Assembly: GCA_963666465.1 (NCBI GenBank)
Contig: OY762824.1
Location: 1,860,001-1,924,000, forward strand
Source of the DNA: VXYL01 sp963666465
GTDB lineage: Bacteria; Pseudomonadota; Gammaproteobacteria; Pseudomonadales; Azotimanducaceae
Direction: 5' to 3'
Length of the DNA: 64,000 nucleotides
The notes under the pieces were generated by a model that was not told the DNA's origin, ran no database searches, and worked only from the letters and a program-made list of their open reading frames with translations. Shown one piece after another: positions 54,139-63,430 of this stretch. A program made the position numbers and the translations under genes. The number at the start of each line of letters is the position of its first letter. Within the stretch, counting starts at the first letter, position 1.

Positions 54139-56628
54139 ATGGGAGATGGCGAGCGACAGTCGCCCGGAGAACAGGGCAAGGGCGCGCTTGATGGGGTTCG
54201 GGTTCTGGACCTCACCGACGAACGTGCCATATACGGCGTCAAGCTGCTTGCCGATTTGGGCGCTGATGCGGTGCGGCCAGAGCCGGAAGACGGGGATCCG
54301 TTGCGCCAGCGTGGGCCGTTTTGCGGCGCTGTGGCGGGCGAGCGGATGTCGCTCTGGCATGCCTTCTTCGCCTCGAGTCGGCGGTTCTGCCGCATAGCCG
54401 ATGGTGCGTCGGGCGCGGCGCGACTCGAGGCCCTGGCCGAGTGCGCCGACGTTGTGGTCGCTTGCCCCGGGGGGCTTGCGGACCGCATGGATCTCGACGC
54501 GCTTCAGCGACGGCGAGCCGACTTGGTGGTGGTGCGCCCATCCTCTTTCGGCGCCGATGGCCCGTGGAAGGACTTTCTCGTCCCCGATCTGGTCGCCGGT
54601 GCATTGGGTGGTTCCGTCGCCACCACCGGTGATGTGGACACGCCGCCGCTCAAGGCCTTCGGCGAGCTCAACTTCGCCATATCCGGCGCCTACACGGCCA
54701 TTGCGGCGTTGGCGGGGCTGTATCGGGTTCAGGAAGGTGGGCCCGGGCAACGCGTGGATGTGCCGGTTCACGAGTGCATCGCCTCGTGCCTGGAGCATGT
54801 GTTCATGTGGTTCTGGCATCACGAAAAGCTGCCGATGGCGAACGGCCCGGTGCTGCCCAGGCGCGGCAGCCTGCACTGGTCGAATGCCTATGTGGTGATG
54901 CCGGCCAGGGGCGGGTCGGTAATGGTGACGCCGACGCCGAGCTTCGACAATCAGCTCGTCTGGCTGATCGAGAAGGAAGCGCAGCAGGACCTTCTGGACC
55001 CGAAGTATCAAGAGTTGGAGAACCGCCGCGCCTTCGTGCAGCGCATGATGGAGGTGCTGCGGGAGTGGGTGGCGACGCGGGATGCCGAGGAGCTGTTCTT
55101 CGAGGCGCAGGAGCATCATTCGCCCTATGGCTGGGTGCAGGGCGTTGCGCAGGTGGCGGCGAATCCGCAGCTTCGGGCGCGGGATTGGTGGACTCGGTAT
55201 CGGCGGGAAGATGGGGGTTGGGGAACTGATGGCCCCGGGGCTCCGTTCCGGCTGAGCGAGACGCCTTGGCGATTGCGTGCGCCCAAGGTTGTTGGCGATG
55301 GCAGCCCGGGCGCTTTGGGATGGGACGAACGATCGCCGGGGAATGCGCGCCCGGTGGGCGCGGTGGAAGGCGAGTCGCCCTCTCTCCGGAGGGGACGGAG
55401 GCAATCGGGCAATTCGCTGGGGCGCCCTTTGGAAGGTGTGCGCATCCTTGATTTCACCCATGTTCTCGCCGGTCCGTTTGCGACCCGCGTGCTCGCCGAC
55501 ATGGGGGCGGACGTGGTGAAGGTGAATTCGGCGACCCGCGCCGGACCGAACGCGCCGGAGAGCCATTACTACCTGCTGTGGAATCGCAACAAGCGCGCCG
55601 TCTCCCTGGACATGACCCGCGACGAGAGCCGGGCGCTGTGCCGGCGGCTCGCGGAAACCGCGGACGTGGTGATCGACAACTTCTCCGTCGGGGTACTAGA
55701 CCGCTGGGGCGTCGGCCACGAGGACATGCGAGGCGCGAATCCGGGCGTCGTCTATGTGCAGATGTCCGGCATGGGGGCGGACGGGCCTTGGTCGAGGTTC
55801 GTCACCTACGCGCCGACGATCCACGCTCTGTCGGGTCTCACGGCCTTGACCGGGGTGCCGGGCCGAGAGGACATCGGCATCGGCTTTTCCTACAACGACC
55901 ACTGCGCCGGCCTGCACGGGGCGGTGGCGATCCTCGCCGCGCTGCAAGCGCGCCGCAGCACCGGGCGGGGACAGCGCATCGACATGGCGCAGTTTGAGGT
56001 GGGCGTGAACCTGCTCGGCCCGGCGCTGCTCGATTGGTTCGCCAACGGTCGGGCTGCCGAGCCTTGCGGCAATCGCCTGCCCTACGACCTCGCCGCGCCC
56101 CATGACTGCTATCGATGCGCGGACGATGGCGGCGGCGGCGTCGAGGATGAACGTTGGGTCGCCATCGCCTGCATGACGGACTCCCAATGGCAAGCCCTTT
56201 GCCACGTGATGGGGAACCCGGAATGGGCTGCGGATGCTGCGCTGGCCACAGCCGCCGGCCGGGTGGCGCGCATGGACGAACTGGACCGCCGCATGGGCGA
56301 ATGGACGCGAACGCAGGATGCCGTGGATGTCATGCATCGGTGCCAGGCTGTCGGAGTGCCTGCTGGCGTGGTGCAAACCGGCGCCGACATGGCCACCGCC
56401 GATCCACAACTTTCCCACAGCGACTTTCTCGGTCGCTATGCCGAAGACCACCCGGTGGCCGGGGAGGTTCGCCTGGATCGCTTGCCGCTTCGCTTCTCCC
56501 ACACGCCATGCGACGAATACCGTCGCGCGCGGATGATCGGGGAGGACAACGTGGAGGCGCTGGGCGATTGGCTCGGCATGACGGCGGAAGAAGTGGCCGC
56601 CGGGGAACAGGAGGGTTGGCTCGCATGA
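54139..56628 (+). CDS. Double-domain CaiB/BaiF (family III) CoA-transferase
   Basis: 829 residues made of two tandem class III CoA-transferase domains. Domain 1 (about 15-400) starts LDGVRVLDLTDERAIYGVKL; domain 2 (about 430-829) starts LEGVRILDFTHVLAGPFATR. The catalytic Asp region is present in domain 2 (FSYNDHCAGLHGAVAILAAL) but domain 1 has AFGELNFAISGAYTAIAALA, with Asn in place of Asp. Domain 1 is thus probably structural. Fused forms avoid the interlocked homodimer of single-domain enzymes. ATG 54139 follows GGGGGGCCGCTC. The stop overlaps the next start (ATGA at 56625). Confidence 0.87.
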   Translation: MGDGERQSPGEQGKGALDGVRVLDLTDERAIYGVKLLADLGADAVRPEPEDGDPLRQRGPFCGAVAGERMSLWHAFFASSRRFCRIADGASGAARLEALAECADVVVACPGGLADRMDLDALQRRRADLVVVRPSSFGADGPWKDFLVPDLVAGALGGSVATTGDVDTPPLKAFGELNFAISGAYTAIAALAGLYRVQEGGPGQRVDVPVHECIASCLEHVFMWFWHHEKLPMANGPVLPRRGSLHWSNAYVVMPARGGSVMVTPTPSFDNQLVWLIEKEAQQDLLDPKYQELENRRAFVQRMMEVLREWVATRDAEELFFEAQEHHSPYGWVQGVAQVAANPQLRARDWWTRYRREDGGWGTDGPGAPFRLSETPWRLRAPKVVGDGSPGALGWDERSPGNARPVGAVEGESPSLRRGRRQSGNSLGRPLEGVRILDFTHVLAGPFATRVLADMGADVVKVNSATRAGPNAPESHYYLLWNRNKRAVSLDMTRDESRALCRRLAETADVVIDNFSVGVLDRWGVGHEDMRGANPGVVYVQMSGMGADGPWSRFVTYAPTIHALSGLTALTGVPGREDIGIGFSYNDHCAGLHGAVAILAALQARRSTGRGQRIDMAQFEVGVNLLGPALLDWFANGRAAEPCGNRLPYDLAAPHDCYRCADDGGGGVEDERWVAIACMTDSQWQALCHVMGNPEWAADAALATAAGRVARMDELDRRMGEWTRTQDAVDVMHRCQAVGVPAGVVQTGADMATADPQLSHSDFLGRYAEDHPVAGEVRLDRLPLRFSHTPCDEYRRARMIGEDNVEALGDWLGMTAEEVAAGEQEGWLA

Positions 56629-58370
56629 AAGGAGACCAGGAAGTGGATACCGAAGTTGCCAGCAAAGACGCTGAGTCCTCGCCCAACGTCGGCGATCTAT
56701 TCGACGCCATACCGGTGGCGGGTGCTCTGTGGATGCTCTCCGACGACCAGCGCGTGCGTCTGGCGCAGACGGCATTGAATCAGCGCACGAGCAGTGCCGG
56801 ACAGCGGCTGCGCTCGGCCTTGCGCTTTGTGCGGGTGGATGGATTTCGCAATCCTGCGAAGGCGCCGGCGAAGCGGCTGGCCGGACCGGTGCTCGACGAG
56901 ATGCGTCGCGATGACAAGCTGGCGTCGTTACTGCTCCTTGCCTGGGAGGCGGCGCTGCCGGAACTGCGTGCCAAGGCCGCGGAGAGGTTGGCAAAATCCG
57001 ACATAAACGGTCGCGATGAGGGCGGCGCCTTGAAGTGGGGGGCGTCGTGGCCGATCTCCGACTGCATGGAGCATGGCAAGGCGATCGCCGAGGACGAGTC
57101 GGACGTGGAGAAGGAAGAGGCCGCCTTCATGTGCTGCCTCGTCTCCGGCCGCTTTCCGATGCCAGAGGTCAGCCCGCCGGCATCGCTGCTGGCCGATACA
57201 GCGCTCATCCAAGGCTGGCTGAGCCATCTTGAATCCATGCCCCTCGACGCCGACGAGTGGGAAGACCTGCCGGTGCTCCTCGAAGGCGCAATGGACCTTC
57301 TCCTGGACCGCGACGTGCAGCTTGCCAAGCAGGAACAAGCGGACGTGGCGGAGGGAATCAAGGGGCTTGCGGGCTTCGAGTCGGAACTTCGCTATCTGGA
57401 GATCGACACGGCCAAATGGGGCGACGAAATCAAGGATCGGTTCGACTTGATGGAGGATGCGACGTGCCTGCTTGACGAGATGCATCAGGCGCTGGCGCGC
57501 TACCGGGCGGTGCGCCCGCAGGCCGACAGCCGCAGCGAGGAAGCGCGCCGGGTGGAGGAACGCACGACGCAGGAGGAGCGGATTCTCGGCCTCGAAGGCC
57601 AGTGGCGGAAGTTGCTGGCGCGGCCGAAGCCGGAGTTGCCGGAGGAGGAAGAGGACGAGGAGCAACCTGCCCCGGCCGCGGACGCTTCGCGGAAAGAGTT
57701 GAAAGAGTTGGAGTCTCTGCGCGCCGAGTTCCTGGAGCTGAAGGAGAGCCACGAAGAATCGAAGCAGCGATATCACGCCGAAGCGCAACGCCTCGAAGAG
57801 GCCAACGCCACGTTGCGTCAGGCCAAGGCGCAGCGGGACGACGAGATCAGCGAACTGAAGGGCGAAGTCACGCGGCTGCGCGAGGCGGAGGACTATTGGC
57901 GCGCGAGTTTCTTCGCCGCCAAGCGGTCTTCGCCAGAGGATGGCACGGAGGTGGAACTCAGGACGGTGCAGGACGCGGTGGACTTGGCAAGCGAGCAATT
58001 CGGCGACGAGTTGCTCATTTCGCTGAATTCCAAGTCATCGACCCGCAGCCCGTTCCAGCGCCCGCAGGAGGTGTTCGACGCCCTGGCATGGCTTGCCACG
58101 GCGTACCGCCGCGACCCCGAAGCCTCCATCGGCGACGCCTGCCCCGGCTGGTTCTTCCGCCGCAAGCAATCGGACAGCACCATGGGCATGTTCCGCGAGT
58201 GGTACGAAACCCGCGTCGCCGGCAACCGCTACGACCTCACGAGCCATGTCGGCAAGGGCTCAAGCTTCGACCCCAAAACCACCATCCGCATCGGCTTCGC
58301 CTGGGACGGAGAAAACGACCGCGTGATCGTGGGGTTCATCGGCCAGCATCAGAAGAGCCGGCAGTCCTGA
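56625..58370 (+). CDS. Unrecognised coiled-coil protein coupled to the CoA-transferase
   Basis: 581 residues, no family recognised. The N-terminal 330 residues are helical and acidic; about 371-425 forms a clear coiled coil (SKQRYHAEAQRLEEANATLR and QRDDEISELKGEVTRLREAE). The last 140 residues form a compact domain (RSPFQRPQEVFDALAWLATA, WFFRRKQSDSTMGMFREWYE, SFDPKTTIRIGFAWDGENDR, VIVGFIGQHQKS) that looks like an independent, possibly nucleic-acid- or nucleotide-related module, but I cannot name it. The ATGA overlap implies co-translation with the CoA-transferase even though no shared pathway is obvious. Confidence 0.6.
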   Translation: MKGDQEVDTEVASKDAESSPNVGDLFDAIPVAGALWMLSDDQRVRLAQTALNQRTSSAGQRLRSALRFVRVDGFRNPAKAPAKRLAGPVLDEMRRDDKLASLLLLAWEAALPELRAKAAERLAKSDINGRDEGGALKWGASWPISDCMEHGKAIAEDESDVEKEEAAFMCCLVSGRFPMPEVSPPASLLADTALIQGWLSHLESMPLDADEWEDLPVLLEGAMDLLLDRDVQLAKQEQADVAEGIKGLAGFESELRYLEIDTAKWGDEIKDRFDLMEDATCLLDEMHQALARYRAVRPQADSRSEEARRVEERTTQEERILGLEGQWRKLLARPKPELPEEEEDEEQPAPAADASRKELKELESLRAEFLELKESHEESKQRYHAEAQRLEEANATLRQAKAQRDDEISELKGEVTRLREAEDYWRASFFAAKRSSPEDGTEVELRTVQDAVDLASEQFGDELLISLNSKSSTRSPFQRPQEVFDALAWLATAYRRDPEASIGDACPGWFFRRKQSDSTMGMFREWYETRVAGNRYDLTSHVGKGSSFDPKTTIRIGFAWDGENDRVIVGFIGQHQKSRQS

Positions 58371-58999
58371 GGGGGGTCTTGGGGGTGGTTGCGCGCCTGA
58401 TCAAGCTGTGCGGCGCGGCCCCGCCGCCACGGAGAGCTGCGCATTCTGCGACGCCGCGGGAGCGACGCGCGCTCGTGCGTGAGGCGCGTTGAGGGCAGGA
58501 TGCTCTCCCTTCCGAAGGCCCCTCATGGGCAAGGTCCCCGCTCCCATCACCCCCCTTTGATGGACATATCTGGAAAGAACGATCTATCAACGGTTTACGG
58601 GAACCGCAATTTCATATGATTCGGAGCGGTGGAGCATGCCTCGGATGTTCCCTGTGCGACAGCGGGGTGCAGTGCACCTTGGATGGCTTTGCCGTGACGT
58701 CTGCCTGCCTCCGAGGAGGATTGGGCACAGGGGTGCGGCCACCGCGTGCGGTGGGTTGTGGTCGGCATGAACCGCGCCGGGAGCGGCGGACGACGACCCG
58801 CGTGTGGGCGGCCCCGGTTCGTGGCCCGGCGGGTGGTCGTCGCGAGGTTCGTCGGGCCGGCGCCCGGTTGACGGCCATGGTGCCGTCGGGGCGCGCTTCG
58901 AGATGGCCGAACGCGCCGGGCCTGGCGAGCCATCGCGGCGCGGTGCGGCGCACGACAAGGGCCTCGCAGTCGACCTCGGGGTCGCGGTGCGGTCGGCCG
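58371..58999. other. Intergenic region with no supported gene
   Basis: Long frames are open on both strands because of base composition, but neither strand gives protein-like sequence until the IS110 remnant. A GAGGGCAGGATGCTCTCCCT hairpin lies at about 58491-58510. Confidence 0.4.
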
Positions 59000-59190
<191 letters not shown>

Positions 59191-59420
59191 GGTCTGCGTT
59201 TTAGGTCCGGTTGGACTGGTTTCCGGGCATCGTCGGGACGGTGCAAGGTCATGTTTCCGCTGACGGCGCGAAGCCGCTCATAGAAAATACTTATAAAACA
59301 ACTTAATAGAAGGGGTTGACAAACGCCCCCCCCATCATCCTTTTCGCTGCGGGGCAACAGCAGTCAGCAGTTCTGCTGGCCCGCGAGCAATCAACCTTAA
59401 GCCAAAAGAGGAGATTCGAC

Positions 59421-59687
59421 ATGAGAGTCCTTACGGACATGGAGCTGACTTCCGTGGTCGGAGGCCAGAGTGCTCAAGACAACATGCAAGCGGCTGCGGC
59501 GTTCTGTTCGCAGAACCCGGAGGGTTACTACGAGAGGACGGAAAAAGGGCGGGAGTTGAAAGCCACCGTGGCCGGAACCGGCATCACGGTCGGCGGCGGA
59601 TCCTCCAAAGTGGTGGTCCGCTGCGACGGGCAGGGCCGGACCAACGGCAACGACGACAACGACGACGACAAGAAGAAGGAGGAGTAG
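59421..59687 (+). CDS. Double-glycine leader peptide precursor
   Basis: 88 residues. The start MRVLTDMELTSVVGG fits the ELxxVxGG leader recognised by bacteriocin-type ABC exporters, with cleavage expected after residue 15. The predicted core of 73 residues has two cysteines (AAFCSQNPEG; VVVRCDGQGR), a Gly/Thr-rich centre (GTGITVGGGSS) and a very acidic-then-basic tail (NDDNDDDKKKEE). AGAGGAG lies eight bases before the ATG. A TTGACA at 59316 in an AT-rich stretch could be a -35 box, but no good -10 follows. It is followed after nine bases by the aspartic protease gene. No C39 peptidase/transporter is in the window. Confidence 0.7.
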   Translation: MRVLTDMELTSVVGGQSAQDNMQAAAAFCSQNPEGYYERTEKGRELKATVAGTGITVGGGSSKVVVRCDGQGRTNGNDDNDDDKKKEE

Positions 59688-59696
59688 GCGCAATCC

Positions 59697-60995
59697 ATGT
59701 GGCGCAACCGCATCGCGCGGCTCGTGTCATCCGTTCTCGTGCTCGGCGCCGCGGCTGGCGCCGGGCACGAGAGCCCCGGCGGGCACGGCGAGGAGCATCT
59801 CAGAAGGGTGATGGCCACCTATCGGGTCGGAGACTTCGAGGGCGCATGGCGGGCCTATCGCGACTTCTTCGAACACCCCCACAAGAACGGCGTCGATCCG
59901 CACGTCTACGTCGAGTGCTTCGGGTACGTCCGGTGTCCGGCCCTGGGCGCTCTCGGTTCGGTCCTCGGACGCACCGCCGAGGACGCCGGGCCGTTCCGTT
60001 CATTCTGCCCGAAGTGGCGAACGCCCGACGATCCCGAGGAAGCACGCGCGGCGCGCGAGGCCGAGGACATCCTCATCGGGGAGATACTGGGTTCCTGCGA
60101 GCAGTGGGTGCGCCGAACGACCTCCATGCTGCCGCTGCAGCGGCGGGAGGGAAGACCCGAAACCCACACCGTTCCGCTGCGCGGAGCGGCCCGCGACCTG
60201 GAAGATCCGCGCCCCCACGTGGACATGGATGTGCGTGGCCAGAGCGCCCACGCGCTGGTCGACACGGGTGCGACGATCACCGAACTGAACGTACTGCTTG
60301 GCGTTTCGCCAATCGAGAGGGTCTGGGTGGACCGGATCGACGGGAGTAGGTACGAGATGGACTTCGGGCGACTGGAACGCCTTGGATTGCACGAACGCGT
60401 GTACCAGGATGTTCCGGCGGCTCTGGCCGCGCTGACGTGGACCGATGACGGCGAGGTGGTTCCGGCGTCATTCGGAAGCACGTTGGGGATGGACGTTCTG
60501 CTCCGGCACGAAGCCGCCTGCTTCGACCTGCGCGGCCAACGCCTCCACCTGGGGCGCCTGGGGCCTTGCGCGCAGGGGGTGCTGCCCCACCGGGCGTGGC
60601 TGCATGGAAGCCACTCCCTGTACGTCTCGGTCCCGGCGACCGAAGGCGATGCCATGCCCGCCACGCTGGACACCGGTGCGACGCAGACCTACTGCTCGGA
60701 GGCGTTCCTGACAGCGAACGGCGGCAGCGCGGCATTCCGGTTCGGGGAGCATGCAGCCCTCGCCGGCGAGTGCGTCACCGACCCCGACGTGGCGTTCTCC
60801 GGCGTGGGCAGCGGACAGGACCAGATTCTGATCGGCATGGACGTTCTCGGACGACTGGACGCGTTCGGCTGGCGGCTGAACCCCCTGGAACTGCACTTCC
60901 TTCCGGCAGACCCGGTCGCCGTTCCGGACGCGAACGGAGGGAACAGCGAGAACGTGGTTGTCCGGCAGAAGCGCAGCGACGGGAGGGGAGGATGA
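59697..60995 (+). CDS. Secreted two-DTG retropepsin-like aspartic protease
   Basis: 432 residues with an N-terminal signal-like helix (IARLVSSVLVLGAAAGAGHE). A helical region (about 35-150) with several cysteines precedes two retropepsin-like halves, with active-site motifs ALVDTGATITELN (Asp189) and ATLDTGATQTYCSE (Asp325). Each is followed by a hydrophobic flap-like or GMDVL segment (TLGMDVLLRHEAACFDLRGQ; ILIGMDVLGRLDAFGWRL). Having both catalytic Asp on one chain makes it a pseudo-dimer like pepsins, rather than the single-DTG form usual in bacteria. Its position between two short peptide genes suggests it processes or senses them. The stop overlaps the next start. Confidence 0.78.
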   Translation: MWRNRIARLVSSVLVLGAAAGAGHESPGGHGEEHLRRVMATYRVGDFEGAWRAYRDFFEHPHKNGVDPHVYVECFGYVRCPALGALGSVLGRTAEDAGPFRSFCPKWRTPDDPEEARAAREAEDILIGEILGSCEQWVRRTTSMLPLQRREGRPETHTVPLRGAARDLEDPRPHVDMDVRGQSAHALVDTGATITELNVLLGVSPIERVWVDRIDGSRYEMDFGRLERLGLHERVYQDVPAALAALTWTDDGEVVPASFGSTLGMDVLLRHEAACFDLRGQRLHLGRLGPCAQGVLPHRAWLHGSHSLYVSVPATEGDAMPATLDTGATQTYCSEAFLTANGGSAAFRFGEHAALAGECVTDPDVAFSGVGSGQDQILIGMDVLGRLDAFGWRLNPLELHFLPADPVAVPDANGGNSENVVVRQKRSDGRGG

Positions 60996-61087
60996 GATTG
61001 CTCACGGAAGCGGAGACTCGTTGGGTTGCATCGGAGCAGCCGGAGCCGGTCGTGGATCGCAAGCGTCGGCGCGGACTGAGTCGGTGA
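60992..61087 (+). CDS. 31-residue peptide with a leader-like N-terminus
   Basis: ATG overlaps the protease stop (ATGA). The start MRLLTEAETRWVAS matches the leader of the 88-residue peptide at M1, R2, L4, T5, E8 and V12, but has Ser-Glu where that has Gly-Gly. The C-terminus is basic (VVDRKRRRGLSR). It may be a second precursor, an immunity peptide or a truncated relic; the leader similarity and coupled start argue that it is translated. Confidence 0.5.
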   Translation: MRLLTEAETRWVASEQPEPVVDRKRRRGLSR

Positions 61088-61215
61088 AATCGGCGGCATA
61101 GACAATGAGCGGGATCTTCGTGATCCGCTCTACGGCAGCAATCTTCTTCGACGAGTTTTGTCGTGTTGCGCGGGACCGGGGGTATTCGCGATCTCCTTGC
61201 GTACCCGGTCCCAGC

Positions 61216-61455
61216 TCATGGAATGGGAGTCGTGCTGTTGGACGTGGTCGTTTGGGGCGCGGATGCCGCCAGTGTCTGGACGTACTGGTCTACCTCCATC
61301 CCGAGGAGGTCGATCTCTCTGACAACCTCCGGATTCTCACGCTCGAAGGTCTCGATCACGGTGGCAAGGTCGGATACTGTCTCGTCGCTCTGCCGGGTGT
61401 CATGGGGTCTCTCCAGTCTGTCGGTGTCGTGGATTGCGACGCTACCGCATTGCAA
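61216..61455 (-). CDS. Hypothetical small protein (79 residues)
   Basis: The segment DLATVIETFERENPEVVREI, then DLLGMEVDQYVQTLAAS, is amphipathic and protein-like; the N-terminal 25 residues look less natural. No family is recognised and no clear ribosome site was found. It runs into the IS110 fragment on the same strand, so it may be a chance frame or a pre-existing gene cut by that element. Confidence 0.35.
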   Translation of the reverse strand: MQCGSVAIHDTDRLERPHDTRQSDETVSDLATVIETFERENPEVVREIDLLGMEVDQYVQTLAASAPQTTTSNSTTPIP

Positions 61456-62043
61456 CGTGCGCGGGGAAACACGAGCTTGCTGCGCGCGTGCGCGCTCAAC
61501 GCGTCGAGAATGGCCTCGCGGCCGATGCCGTCGACCAGTCCGTCGAGATGCGGCGGCCGTTCATGCCGAAGATGTCGCTGATCACGCCGCTGCGATCGAT
61601 CGCCTTGCCGGCGCGGTTGTGCACCCGGCTGCGCTGCGCGATCAGCGTCTGCCGGCAGCGGCTCAACGCGCGCAGTTCGCGGAACCGGCGTTCCGGCACG
61701 AAGCTCGGCGCGCCGAGGCCGAACTGGCACGCCAGCCAGCGGCTGTCCTCGACATCGGTCTTGCGGCCGCGCAGCTGCCTGACCTGCTGCGCGTGCAGCA
61801 GCTGCACCTCGATCCCGGCCGCGCTCAACGCCTCCCAGGGAGCTTCCAGTACACGCCGGTCGCCTCCATCGCCGCCGCGACGCGGTGCCCGCGCAGCCAC
61901 GCCGACAGCGCCGCCAGGCCCGGCGCTGGCGCATCGAACCGGCGCGTCTCGCAACGCGGCGCACCGCCGCCGTCGCACAAGCGCACCTTGGCCGTGATCT
62001 CCATCTCGTGCATGTCCAGTCCCGCCGCACGGGTGTACGACAA
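61450..62043 (-). pseudogene. IS110-family transposase, N-terminal half with frameshifts
   Basis: From a TTG at 62043: GLDMHEMEITAKV (first Asp of DEDD), MEATGVYWK (Glu), then after a frameshift near 61838, VQLLHAQQVRQLRGRKTDVE, with DSRWLACQFGL (Asp-Asp), RSRVHNRAGKAIDRSGVI and SDIFGMNGRR. A second frameshift near 61550 leads to LDGLVDGIGREAILDALSAH. The Transposase_20 half is missing. The ISKra4-like unit begins immediately at its 5' end. Confidence 0.75.
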
Positions 62044-62052
62044 ATTTGTTGA

Positions 62053-63430
62053 CTAGGCTGCGTTCCGAGCCTTGCGCCGGGTCCAGAAGTCGTCGAGACG
62101 GTCGTTGAGGACGCAGCAGCGCAAGGCGGCCATGGCGTCGACGCCGGGCACGGACCAGTGCATGCCGGGGCGTTTGAAGCGGGTTCCGACGACGTTCTTG
62201 CAGCCCGCCTCGACGACGCCGGAGCCGACGCAGAGGCCCATGGCGCGGAACGCCGGACAGCGCATGCGGTCGCGGTTGCGTCGGATGTAGCCGATGCAGC
62301 GCCGCGCCTCGTCGTGGCGTTCGTGGCGTCGCAGCGCGCCGAGGCGGCCGTCGTCGAGTTCGTCGCGACGCCGCTTGGCCCAGCGCCCGGCCATGTCGGA
62401 GCCGGGCCCGCAGGCCGCCCTTGGCGACGTCCCACAGGTGCTGCCTGGCGTGGAACAGGTCGACGATCTGGACGGCGCCGGGGAACAGCTCGTCGGCGAC
62501 GTTCCAGATCCACGGCGCGCCGTCGCCGAGCACCACCCGGCGGCGGGCGCGGTCGAAGCCACGCCGGCGGGCCTCGCGGTCGACCCGCCGGGCGAACGGC
62601 GACAGGTCGACGTCGTCGTCTCGGGTCGCCGCGCTCTCGACGGCGGCGGAGTGGCTGACCGAGCCGGGCTCGCGCTCGGGGAGTTCGCGGCCCGCGGCGT
62701 CCGCCGCCCCTGCCCAGACCGCGACCAGCTTCACTTCCCGGGTGCGCGCGGAGCCGTCGGCCTGCTTGCCGGCGCGGCCCGCGAGTTCCGCCCGGCGCAC
62801 CGGCACGCCGGTGCCGTCCATGCCCAGATGCATCGTCGGCGCCGGGCCCGGCTCGGGCTCGACCACGTCGCGCTCGTCGGCCGCGATCTCGCGCCCGAGC
62901 GCCTCCGCGGTGCGCTCCGCCTGCTTGGCGTCGACGTTCACCCCGCCAGGTCGTGGAGCAGCGCGCCGGTCTCCGCGAAGCTTGCCCGCGCCGCCGCCAG
63001 GCCGGTCATCCGGACCACGCCGGGCGACAGCGACGTGCCCTCGATGCCGAGCGCCTGGTCGCGCGGATGGAAGCCGGCACCGCAGTGCGCGCAGTGGCAG
63101 TACGCCCGCTCGAGGTGCAGCGCACCGAGCACGGTGGTCACCTCCTTGCCCCGCCGGCCCGCGTACGCCGCGCGGCCGCCGCAGCCGTCGCACGGCAGCC
63201 ACGACCCCGGTCGGTCGCCGTGGTCGGCGTTCAGCCGCCGCTCCACCAGCCACGCCGCCAGATCCAGCGTCCGCCGCCGCACCGCCGTTTCCAGCGTCTC
63301 GAGGTCGATCCCGGCTGCCGCGCCGTCGCCGAACAGCGCGTCGACCTCGGCCGCGACGTCCGCCGCGAAGGCGTCCGTCAGCGAACTGCGGAGCCCCCTT
63401 TTGGGGCGCCCCGCCCCGCGTCCCGGCCCG
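62053..63430 (-). pseudogene. ISKra4-family transposase, frameshifted
   Basis: Three frames together give a full transposase: LTDAFAADVAAEVDALFGDG, CGGRAAYAGRRGKEVTTVLG, HCAHCGAGFHPRDQALG, LHLGMDGTGVPVRRAELAGR-like, VVLGDGAPWIWNVADELFPG, VQIVDLFHARQHLWDVAKGG and, in a third frame, RCPAFRAMGLCVGSGVVEAG, with CKNVVGTRFKRPGMHWSVPG. Breaks are at about 62942 (one G missing in a G-run: LAG-stop against LAGVNVDAKQ) and about 62420. The first step from the upstream gene is probably programmed, not a mutation. Short ATTTGTTG-type inverted ends are visible near 62044 and 63840. Confidence 0.8.

Noticed and set aside
61163..62056. A plus-strand gene of about 297 residues
   Set aside because: It is antisense to the IS110 DEDD domain and has no protein-like features.
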